Under the pieces are notes generated by a model. That model saw only the letters and a list, made by a program, of their open reading frames with translations. It made no database searches and had not been told where the DNA came from. A stretch of DNA of 5,227 nt, taken from assembly GCA_007131845.1 (NCBI GenBank), contig SLPT01000156.1:1-5227 (forward strand). Direction: 5' to 3'. Every line of letters starts with the position of its first letter. Position 1 is the stretch's first letter. Positions 1 to 5,227 of this stretch are shown in pieces. The stretch comes from Desulfobacteraceae bacterium (lineage in GTDB: Bacteria > Desulfobacterota > Desulfobacteria > Desulfobacterales > Desulfosalsimonadaceae). Made by a program: the position numbers and the translations under genes.

Positions 1-124
1 GACGGCTTTGTAAAAAGTTTAAGATCAAGGCTTGCGCGATTTCGAAGAATGCAGGGTACTTGGCTTACTTGAAATTCTGAGAAATCGCGCGTAAGCGCAG
101 ATATTGGACTTTTACGAAGCCGTC
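1..124 (+). repeat. 124-bp palindromic dispersed repeat, copy 1
   Basis: This imperfect palindrome has a second, same-orientation copy at 1982-2105; the two differ by 8 substitutions and 2 single-base indels. The outer arms are 1-26 and 100-124 and begin and end with GACGGCTT / AAGCCGTC, with the core GTAAAAAGT at 10-18 and its inverse at 108-115 (one T shorter than in copy 2). An inner stem pairs 31-43 with 81-95 across a two-base bulge (91-92), and a further stem pairs 46-50 with 74-78. No reading frame or transposase lies inside, so it looks like a REP- or MITE-type non-autonomous element. It ends 41 bases before thyX, so it sits in that gene's leader or promoter region. Base 1 of the window coincides with the end of the palindrome, so its left flank cannot be seen. 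Confidence 0.85.
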
Positions 125-165
125 AACTCTAAACGCAAACAGGGGCCTAACCTGAGGAGGAAACC

Positions 166-969
166 ATGCGACCGATCCAAGAGCCGACAGTTTACCTGAT
201 CGCAAAAACCATGCTCGAGCCCGAAGGACTCGAAGCCTACCTGAAAGACATCGGCGCCCCGGACTGGAAGCCCGATTCGTCGGTATCCGACTGCGAAAAC
301 CTTGTAGAAGCCGGGGGGCGCATGTGCTACCGGAGCTGGCAGCCCTATGATCCTGCCAAGCCGGAAGCCACCAACCCGAATGTCACCCGGGTGCGCCAGG
401 GAAACGACACCTACATTGAAAACGTGCTTAAAAGCGGGCATGGATCAGTGCTTGAACACGCCAGTCTGACATTTATCTGCAGAAACGTCTCACGGGTCTT
501 TACCCATGAGCTCGTGCGCCACCGGGCCGGGATGGCATACTCCCAGGAAAGCCTGCGCTACGTCCGACTGGACGACATCCCCTTCTGGATTCCGGACAGC
601 GCTGCCGAAAACGACCGGGCGAAAAACAAGATCGTGGAGATCGTCGACTTTCTCGAAAACGCCCAGAAAGAGCTTGGCGAAATATTCGGCATGGACGATA
701 TCGCCGATTTCACAACCAAAAAGCAGCTAACCTCCATGTTCAGGCGGCTCGCCCCCATCGGCCTGGGAACCACCATTATGGTTACCGGGAATCTGCGCTC
801 CTGGCGTCATATCATCGAAATGCGCACATCCTCCCACGCAGAAGAGGAAATCCGCCTGGTAACCGGGAAAATCGCAGCCATCTGCAAAAAACACTTTCCC
901 AATGTATTCCAGGACATGGTATTTGACGAAGCGTCCGGGAGTTGGACCTTCGGACACACCAAAGTATGA
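166..969 (+). CDS. thyX: Flavin-dependent thymidylate synthase ThyX
   Basis: ThyX makes dTMP from dUMP in the cytoplasm, using methylenetetrahydrofolate as carbon donor and NAD(P)H through FAD as reductant; it replaces ThyA in many anaerobes. The 267-residue product carries the ThyX signature at residues 118-129: RHR at 118-120 and Ser129, inside ELVRHRAGMAYSQESLRY. Other family hallmarks are GHGSVLEH at 91-98, preceding the FAD/dUMP-binding helix, and NLRSWRHIIEMRT at 209-221, the arginine-rich dUMP/FAD-binding segment. The RHR-to-Ser spacing is eight residues, where well-studied enzymes such as that of Thermotoga have seven. The protein is slightly longer than typical (about 220-250), mainly through the N-terminal 40 residues and the insert near 58-75. 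The ATG at 166 is chosen because a strong Shine-Dalgarno GAGGAGG lies at 154-160, five bases upstream. Its TGA is 3 bp from the next in-frame ATG of the MDR gene, so the two are co-transcribed. Identification is firm. Confidence 0.96.
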   Translation: MRPIQEPTVYLIAKTMLEPEGLEAYLKDIGAPDWKPDSSVSDCENLVEAGGRMCYRSWQPYDPAKPEATNPNVTRVRQGNDTYIENVLKSGHGSVLEHASLTFICRNVSRVFTHELVRHRAGMAYSQESLRYVRLDDIPFWIPDSAAENDRAKNKIVEIVDFLENAQKELGEIFGMDDIADFTTKKQLTSMFRRLAPIGLGTTIMVTGNLRSWRHIIEMRTSSHAEEEIRLVTGKIAAICKKHFPNVFQDMVFDEASGSWTFGHTKV

Positions 970-976
970 CCTATGC

Positions 977-983
977 AGAAGAG
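977..983 (+). promoter_or_regulatory. Candidate ribosome binding site deciding the MDR start
   Basis: AGAAGAG lies 7 bases before the ATG at 991 and 4 bases before the ATG at 988. No Shine-Dalgarno-like purine run precedes the first in-frame ATG at 973, which follows the thyX stop by only 3 bases. The site therefore favours 991, although reinitiation at 973 after thyX termination cannot be excluded. Confidence 0.4.
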
Positions 984-990
984 CCGGATG

Positions 991-1953
991 ATGCATGCCG
1001 TGCGGTTTGAAAACCGGGCGATCGTGAAAGTGGCTTCCCCGATTCCGGAGCCAGGACCGGAAGAAGCGCTCGTACGGATTCTGACAGCCGGCATATGCGC
1101 AACCGACCGGGCAATTTTTAACGGTTATGCCGCTTTTTCCGGAATCCCCGGGCATGAATTTGCAGGCTTGGTGGAAAAATGCCCCGCTCATCCAGACATG
1201 GAAGGAAAGCGGGTTGTGGCGGACATCAATATCGGATGCGGGCGCTGCGCGGATAAGCGGCACTGCCCGGAGAGAAAGGTAATCGGAATCCGTGAAAAAG
1301 ACGGTGCATTTGCTGAGTACTGTGCTGTACCGGTAAAACACCTCCGCCTCGTTCCGGAATCGGTTTCAACCCGGCATGCCGTCTTCACGGAGCCCGTTGC
1401 CGCAGCCCTTCGAATCGCCGATCAGGTTGCCATCGGTCGAAACACCCGCGTGGCGGTGGCAGGAGACGGATGCTTGGGTATTTTGTGCGCCCTGGCGCTC
1501 TCCTGTTACAGCAAAAACGTGGTATTGCTGGGCAGGCACCCTGAAAAGCTTGAAATTGCAAAACAACAGGGGGTGGATACGTTTCTTGCCGGAAAGGGCG
1601 TCCCGCCTGAAGGCGTTCTCCGGGAACTGGGCAGCTTTGATTTTACGGTTGATGCCACCGGCAGCGCCTCCGGCATCGGGTACTGCATTGCCCTGGTCCG
1701 CCCGGAAGGGACCGTGGTGGTCAAAACCACCCTCCCCCAAAACACCGCCATCGACCTGTCCGCGGTCGTGGTCAATGAACTGACCATCCGGGGATCGCGG
1801 TGCGGTAATATGGATCTTGCCCTTGATTTTCTTAAAAACCGCCGGATCGATGTGGAGCCGCTGATAACAGCCGTTTATCCCTTCTCCCGCTTTGAAGAGG
1901 CATTCTTGCGATCCGGGGACCAGGGCAGCCTCAAAATCATAATTGAATTCTAG
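991..1953 (+). CDS. Zinc-type medium-chain dehydrogenase/reductase (alcohol dehydrogenase-like)
   Basis: This is an oxidoreductase of the MDR superfamily, in the MDR_like group related to threonine/alcohol dehydrogenases; its substrate is unknown. Numbered from the ATG at 991 (320 aa), the N-terminal GroES-like domain has catalytic-zinc candidates Cys36 (GICATD), His55-Glu56 (PGHEF) and Glu134 (FTEP). The Rossmann domain has GDGCLG at 158-163. The second strand ends in LLGRH rather than an acidic residue, which hints at NADP(H) preference (inference). The late motif NELTIRGSRCG is also typical of the group. The structural-zinc lobe is odd: Cys83, Cys86 and Cys92 are present, but the third of the four usual cysteines and about five neighbouring residues are missing. 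Three in-frame ATGs (973, 988, 991) are possible; 991 has the best ribosome-site spacing and matches the usual family start (MxAV). The gene follows thyX almost without a gap, so it is probably translated from the same mRNA. Its link to thymidylate synthesis is unknown. Confidence 0.9.
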   Translation: MHAVRFENRAIVKVASPIPEPGPEEALVRILTAGICATDRAIFNGYAAFSGIPGHEFAGLVEKCPAHPDMEGKRVVADINIGCGRCADKRHCPERKVIGIREKDGAFAEYCAVPVKHLRLVPESVSTRHAVFTEPVAAALRIADQVAIGRNTRVAVAGDGCLGILCALALSCYSKNVVLLGRHPEKLEIAKQQGVDTFLAGKGVPPEGVLRELGSFDFTVDATGSASGIGYCIALVRPEGTVVVKTTLPQNTAIDLSAVVVNELTIRGSRCGNMDLALDFLKNRRIDVEPLITAVYPFSRFEEAFLRSGDQGSLKIIIEF

Positions 1954-1961
1954 ATGATGCA

Positions 1962-1980
1962 CTCGTAAAAAGTCGCGATC
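1962..1980 (+). repeat. Isolated terminus-like fragment of the palindromic repeat
   Basis: CTCGTAAAAAGTCGCGATC contains CGTAAAAAGTC, an exact match to the inverse complement of the right terminus of the neighbouring full element. It lies directly before that element in the same orientation as its left end, with the GTAAAAAGT cores 26 bases apart. It may be the remnant of an older or related copy. The similarity is short, so this is a tentative call. Confidence 0.4.
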
Positions 1981-1981
1981 T

Positions 1982-2105
1982 GACGGCTTTGTAAAAAGTT
2001 CAAGATCAAGGCTTGCGCAATTTCGAAGAATGCAGCGTACTTGGGGTACGTGAAATTCTGATAAATTGCGCGTAACGCAGATATTGGACTTTTTACGAAG
2101 CCGTC
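1982..2105 (+). repeat. 124-bp palindromic dispersed repeat, copy 2
   Basis: This is the second copy of the element at 1-124. The outer arms 1982-2007 and 2080-2105 pair at 25 of 26 positions if read as + strand RNA, including two G-U wobbles (1990 with 2097, 2000 with 2087) and one G-A mismatch (2004 with 2083). The inner stem 2013-2023 pairs with 2063-2075 around a GT bulge, then 2027-2031 with 2055-2059, capped by a perfect CGTAC/GTACG hairpin at 2036-2050. It fills the space between two convergent genes: it starts 28 bases after the MDR stop and ends at the base before the AsmA stop codon. It could act as a bidirectional 3'-end or RNA-stabilising hairpin, although neither side has the U-run of a classical intrinsic terminator. 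Confidence 0.87.
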
Positions 2106-4532
2106 CTAGTTGAAAAGGCGGCGGATGGAATCCTCTATCTTTCTTTCCAGAGGTTGTTTCTCTTCCCCTTCCGTCTGTTCACCATCTTCATCCGGGTCAC
2201 GAGGCAGCAAGCGGTCAAGCCCCCTGTCCTGTATCTGCCGCCTCAGCTCGTCCCGTCCTCTTTCCTCAAGCTGCTCCCTCACCGCGGAAGCATCCACATC
2301 GAAGCGGGGGGACCATAATGAACCGCGGACCTTTACCGGAACAATCTGCCAACCGTCATCAGTCCTAGCCAGTCCCGAAACCAGGTTCTGTGCTCCGATA
2401 TCGGCCACCAGATCCGGGGCCATACGAAGATCCAGAGCCATGTCGATGGAGCCGTCGAGGCCGATGGAGCCGGCAGGCGCCATGCGGACATCCTCCCCAT
2501 CGAAATTGCTGTCGATCCGGAACCGGCCTTTCTCCAGGGCAACCGTTCCCTTCAGCGACTCGAAACCCAGCACCTCAAGACGCCCCGATCCCAGAAAGGA
2601 TGCAAGTCCGCCTGACAGCTCGGTTCCTGAAAGCCGGCCATCGGCAAGATTGAAATCCGCCCGGGAAGTCACCGAGTCCCGGATGGAATGCCAGGTAACG
2701 CCTTCCCCCTCCAGGTCCGCCTGGAGAAACATAATCCCGAAAAGCGTATCTGCCGCTCGCGGGAAAAGCGCATTGATGATGTTTTCCAGGTGTGTCTCCC
2801 GAACGACAATATCGGCGGCATAGGAGATGGGCTTCCGGTCGAGATACAGCTTCGCTTTGCCGTCCAGGGTGCCGCCTGCCACGTCCCCATGGATGGGATC
2901 AACCGTAAGAATATTGTTTTCCAGCAGATAAGCAACATCGAAATTGCTGACCGTCATCTGACGGAAAACAGCCTCAGCCACCTTAAGCGCTCCTTCGACA
3001 CGGAGAGGAAGATCAAAAGGCCCGGGCTCTTCCGCAGGCTCTGCTTCATCGTCCTCCGGAGGGGGCGGCACAGCGTCCGTATCCTCTTCCACCCCAAGAG
3101 CGGCGAGTATCCGGTCGATATCAAGCCGGTCGGCGGTTACCGTATGACGGATACGGATGATATCCCCCATGAGGTTGTCCGCGGTAAAATTCATCCGCAC
3201 AGGGTTTCCGGCTACGTTGACGACAAGGTTGTCGCTGGCGGCGCTGTCCCTTGCAAGACGAATGGCGCCGTTTAATTCCGGTTTTAACTCGTTGATGGTA
3301 GCCCCGATTTGCTCCAGGGTTATCTCCCCCTGCTCCACAAGTTCCGCCGGAACATCCGGCGTACCGCGCAGGTGAACCTGCGCCCCGAGCCGTCCGGTGG
3401 GCTGCATTTCCAAAACCGGCTCGACCAGTTTCCGGGGAACAGCCGCCAGGATATCGGATATGGCGATCATGGGCAGCCGTGCCGTTATATCCAGCCTCGG
3501 ATCGTCCGAGAAAGACCGGACGGAGCCTGATGCTGCCAGCCGGATGCCGTTGAAATCAACCTCGGCAGAAGAAAGGGTGATGCTGTCTTCGGGCAGATCA
3601 ACGCCCACTTCATAATCGATCACGACCCGGGCGTTCTCAAAAGGCGCCTCGGGCATGTCGGCAAGAACGAAATCAATATTGCGCAGGGTTATACGCCCCT
3701 CGGAATCGACGGTTTCAGCCGATGCATCGGCACGGATGTCCATATCGAGTTTCATGCCGCTCAGGTTGGCGGGTAAGTCCTCCGGAGCATATGCCATGAA
3801 GGCGGCAACATCGAAATCCCGGATCCGGATCCGGGAAGAGCCGCCCATCGCGGAAGGATCAATGGATCCGTCCAGTCGAATCGATGCGTTGTCGAAGGTC
3901 GCTGAAACATCAAAAGGAAACGCCCTGTCCGGTGAAAAATCGGTAATGGATGCATTCAAATCCGTAAGCTGGAACTCCCTTTCCACCATGTGATCCATGA
4001 AAACCAGTCTTCCGCCGGAAATGACAATCTCGTTGATCAGCAGATCGATAGCCGCACCGTCGGCGTCCCCTTCTCCACCGGCATCGGAAACTTCAACCAC
4101 ATCCGTCTCGGGGGGGGAAGTGGTTTCTTCGCCGTTTTCATCTTGCTCAATGAGGTCGGAAAAGTTGAAGGTTCCATCGGCATAGCGCTCTACGCGTATA
4201 TCCGGCGAAACCAGCCGTACCTCGTCGACTTCGACGGAAAATCGCAGAAGAGGCCAGAACCGGTAGCGAAGAACGAGCGATTCCGCCGATACGAACGCTT
4301 CGTCTTCGGCCCTGCCGCCTATTACAAAATCGGATAAAACGATCCCGGAGAAAATCCGGATATCAATATCGCCAATGGCAACCGGGCGGTTGAGTTCCTT
4401 TTCAGCCAGGGGGATGACGATTTCCCGAACCCGATCCGGAGTGATCAGGATCTTTGCAGCTGCCAGCACACCAACCACCAGCACAACCAGCACAACAGCA
4501 ACGATGCCGGTAATTTTCAGGAGTTTTTTCAT
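2106..4532 (-). CDS. AsmA family protein (inner-membrane anchored, periplasmic)
   Basis: The 808-residue product has an N-terminal signal anchor: MKKLLK followed by a hydrophobic stretch at about 7-29, after which the chain is periplasmic. The typical AsmA start follows (LITPDRVREIVIPLAEKELN, 29-48, then VAIGDIDI), and the rest is alternating beta-rich sequence with repeated 'GxLDGxA' and 'ADGRLSG' type turns, including the conserved C-terminal AsmA region at about 540-745. Known relatives (AsmA, TamB, YhdP) are envelope proteins proposed to form hydrophobic grooves for phospholipid traffic or to influence outer-membrane assembly; a lipid role here is inference. Two low-complexity acidic linkers (about 128-160 and 482-504, the latter with a PPPP run) separate segments, and the C-terminal 60 residues are highly charged. 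Length exceeds E. coli AsmA (about 617). The ATG at 4532 is supported by AAGGAAGG six bases upstream. The TAG stop directly abuts the repeat element. arfB lies upstream on the same strand, 186 bp away. Confidence 0.9.
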   Translation of the reverse strand: MKKLLKITGIVAVVLVVLVVGVLAAAKILITPDRVREIVIPLAEKELNRPVAIGDIDIRIFSGIVLSDFVIGGRAEDEAFVSAESLVLRYRFWPLLRFSVEVDEVRLVSPDIRVERYADGTFNFSDLIEQDENGEETTSPPETDVVEVSDAGGEGDADGAAIDLLINEIVISGGRLVFMDHMVEREFQLTDLNASITDFSPDRAFPFDVSATFDNASIRLDGSIDPSAMGGSSRIRIRDFDVAAFMAYAPEDLPANLSGMKLDMDIRADASAETVDSEGRITLRNIDFVLADMPEAPFENARVVIDYEVGVDLPEDSITLSSAEVDFNGIRLAASGSVRSFSDDPRLDITARLPMIAISDILAAVPRKLVEPVLEMQPTGRLGAQVHLRGTPDVPAELVEQGEITLEQIGATINELKPELNGAIRLARDSAASDNLVVNVAGNPVRMNFTADNLMGDIIRIRHTVTADRLDIDRILAALGVEEDTDAVPPPPEDDEAEPAEEPGPFDLPLRVEGALKVAEAVFRQMTVSNFDVAYLLENNILTVDPIHGDVAGGTLDGKAKLYLDRKPISYAADIVVRETHLENIINALFPRAADTLFGIMFLQADLEGEGVTWHSIRDSVTSRADFNLADGRLSGTELSGGLASFLGSGRLEVLGFESLKGTVALEKGRFRIDSNFDGEDVRMAPAGSIGLDGSIDMALDLRMAPDLVADIGAQNLVSGLARTDDGWQIVPVKVRGSLWSPRFDVDASAVREQLEERGRDELRRQIQDRGLDRLLPRDPDEDGEQTEGEEKQPLERKIEDSIRRLFN

Positions 4533-4667
4533 CTGAGACCTTCCTTCCCCCTTTTGAATGGTACGAAATCATTCCGGAAAATACGTCGGGTATTTCTGCG
4601 GTTAAAATTTTCGCCGTCCTTGATCCTGACGAAAAATCCAGGTTTTCGTTCGGGCTCTACATACGAA

Positions 4668-4695
4668 ATATTATGCCCGATCAGAAAAAAAACAA
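4668..4695 (-). promoter_or_regulatory. Weak candidate promoter for the AsmA gene
   Basis: On the minus strand TTGTTT (4695-4690) is followed after 16 bases by TAATAT (4673-4668); a CATAAT overlaps one phase earlier. The site sits in the AT-richer 186-bp spacer between arfB and the AsmA gene and would leave a leader of about 130 bases. The spacer (4533-4718) otherwise holds only a small AT-rich inverted repeat (4629-4635 with 4643-4649) and an eight-base T run on the minus strand, with no GC-rich stem for a convincing terminator. The match is weak and rests on consensus alone. Confidence 0.25.
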
Positions 4696-4718
4696 GTACG
4701 TCATCGCGATAATCAAAC

Positions 4719-5141
4719 TCACTCCCGCGACGGATCGATTTTTCCCCTGAGTGATTTGATTCTGGAGCGTCTGGTTTTGCTCTCCAGACGCCGCCTGCGC
4801 GCAGCAGGACCGGGCTTAACCGGTTTTCTGGGCTTTGCAGTCACGGCTGCCTTTCGGATCAGCATGTAAAGGCGCTGCAAGGCATCCTCCCGGTTGGCCT
4901 CCAGGCTCCGGAAGCGCATGGACTTGATTACGACAACCCCCGACCGGGAAATTCGTTTGTCATTTTCCGCCATCAATCGTTTTTTCAACTCGTCTGGCAG
5001 AGAAGACCCGTGGATATCGAAGCGAAGATGAACCGCTGTGGCGGACTTGTTCACGCTCTGGCCGCCCGGTCCCCGTGCACCGATGGCGGAAATTTCGATT
5101 TCGGATTCCGGTATCTGAATTTTATCGGATAACTTCATCAT
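4719..5141 (-). CDS. arfB: Alternative ribosome-rescue factor / peptidyl-tRNA hydrolase ArfB (YaeJ)
   Basis: ArfB enters the A site of ribosomes stalled on truncated mRNA and hydrolyses the peptidyl-tRNA without needing a stop codon. The 140-residue product has exactly the length of E. coli ArfB and the catalytic GGQ at residues 26-28 within GARGPGGQSVNKSATAVHLR, the release-factor domain-3 signature. It lacks the codon-recognition domains of RF1/RF2. The C-terminal tail is strongly basic, and Arg118, Lys122, Lys129 and Arg132 fall at the positions of the conserved tail residues that fit the mRNA entry channel in the E. coli protein. The open frame extends upstream to an ATG at 5210, but that adds 23 residues encoded mainly by a hexamer repeat. 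The ATG at 5141 matches the family N-terminus and has AAGGA eight bases upstream; the adjacent ATG at 5138 is also possible. A TGTAAT at 5218-5213 could be a -10 box, with its -35 outside the window. Confidence 0.94.
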   Translation of the reverse strand: MMKLSDKIQIPESEIEISAIGARGPGGQSVNKSATAVHLRFDIHGSSLPDELKKRLMAENDKRISRSGVVVIKSMRFRSLEANREDALQRLYMLIRKAAVTAKPRKPVKPGPAARRRRLESKTRRSRIKSLRGKIDPSRE

Positions 5142-5149
5142 GATCAAGA

Positions 5150-5154
5150 TCCTT
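5150..5154 (-). promoter_or_regulatory. Ribosome binding site deciding the arfB start
   Basis: AAGGA on the minus strand lies eight bases upstream of the ATG at 5141. It favours this start over the upstream in-frame ATG at 5210 and gives a protein of the normal family length. Confidence 0.6.
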
Positions 5155-5174
5155 AATATTGCCGACGTTTTCTT

Positions 5175-5204
5175 CGAAATCGAAATCGCAATCGAAATCG
5201 AAAT
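5175..5204. repeat. Hexamer tandem repeat (CGAAAT)x5, one variant unit
   Basis: Five consecutive 6-bp units read CGAAAT, CGAAAT, CGCAAT, CGAAAT, CGAAAT on the + strand (GATTTC on the minus strand), followed by CGG. The array sits 34 bases upstream of the preferred arfB start, between it and a possible -10 box. It would encode an Ile-Ser repeat if translated from the upstream ATG, which argues that this part is untranslated leader. Six-base units can gain or lose copies by slippage without shifting frame. Confidence 0.8.
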
Positions 5205-5227
5205 CGGCATTTATTACAATGCTGATC

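Noticed and set aside
1..124. The palindromic repeats as integron attC sites flanking gene cassettes
   Set aside because: The ends are GACGGCTT/AAGCCGTC with GTAAAAAGT cores, and no RYYYAAC/GTTRRRY core pair or integrase is seen.
727..1341. 204-codon minus-strand frame across the thyX-MDR junction
   Set aside because: It overlaps two genes whose frames carry clear family motifs; no independent evidence supports it.
1366..1962. 198-codon minus-strand frame opposite the MDR C-terminal half
   Set aside because: It is antisense to the Rossmann domain, glycine/histidine-biased, with no motif.
2110..2823. 237-codon + strand frame beginning next to the repeat
   Set aside because: It is the antisense of the AsmA C-terminal region with Ser/Arg/Pro-biased composition and no recognisable domain.
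2688..3275. 195-codon open frame on the + strand inside the AsmA gene
   Set aside because: It lies antisense to a well-supported AsmA coding frame, has no ribosome site or family motif, and the other + strand frames here are Ser/Arg-rich, as expected of shadow frames.
4685..4710. Intrinsic terminator after arfB (eight Ts on the minus strand)
   Set aside because: The T run is preceded only by the uninterrupted 8-base palindrome ATCGCGAT, with no loop or GC-rich stem directly adjoining.
4673..4750. 25-residue + strand small frame starting at ATG 4673
   Set aside because: No ribosome binding site, it runs antisense into the 3' end of arfB, and it resembles nothing known to me.
5142..5210. A 23-residue N-terminal extension of ArfB starting at the ATG at 5210
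   Set aside because: It is encoded largely by the hexamer repeat, lacks a good ribosome site, and the downstream ATG gives exactly the family length and N-terminus.

Overview
The window reads as an ordinary chromosomal segment of a Gram-negative, probably anaerobic bacterium of moderate GC content. An AsmA-type inner-membrane/periplasmic protein implies an outer membrane. The use of ThyX, the flavin-dependent thymidylate synthase, together with the style of the dispersed palindromic repeats, points by inference to a sulfate-reducing Desulfobacterota lineage. No rRNA, tRNA, transposase or CRISPR array is visible, and the taxonomic call is not proven by the sequence.

Layout: (1) bases 1-124 are a 124-bp palindromic repeat element. 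(2) 166-969 (+) is thyX. (3) Almost touching it is a zinc-type medium-chain dehydrogenase/reductase (MDR) gene ending at 1953 (+), so the two form a tight operon. (4) 1962-1980 carries a fragment resembling the repeat terminus, followed by a second full copy of the 124-bp element at 1982-2105. (5) 2106-4532 (-) encodes an 808-residue AsmA-family protein, convergent with the first operon, whose stop codon abuts the repeat. (6) 4533-4718 is a 186-bp, AT-richer spacer with a weak candidate promoter. (7) 4719-5141 (-) is arfB, a stalled-ribosome rescue peptidyl-tRNA hydrolase. (8) 5175-5204 is a five-unit hexamer tandem repeat just upstream of arfB.

The genes do not form an obvious single pathway. 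thyX makes dTMP, the MDR enzyme is an oxidoreductase of unknown substrate, the AsmA protein is an envelope lipid-homeostasis or transport candidate, and ArfB is translation quality control. The most interesting signal is the repeat pair. Both copies lie in the same orientation on either side of the thyX-MDR operon. They differ by 8 substitutions and 2 indels, and most of the differences that fall in the predicted stem keep pairing if the + strand is read as RNA (one compensatory G-C to A-U change and several G-U wobbles). This suggests a structured RNA or a MITE/REP-like element that is selected or copied as a hairpin. No clearly new multi-gene system is present.
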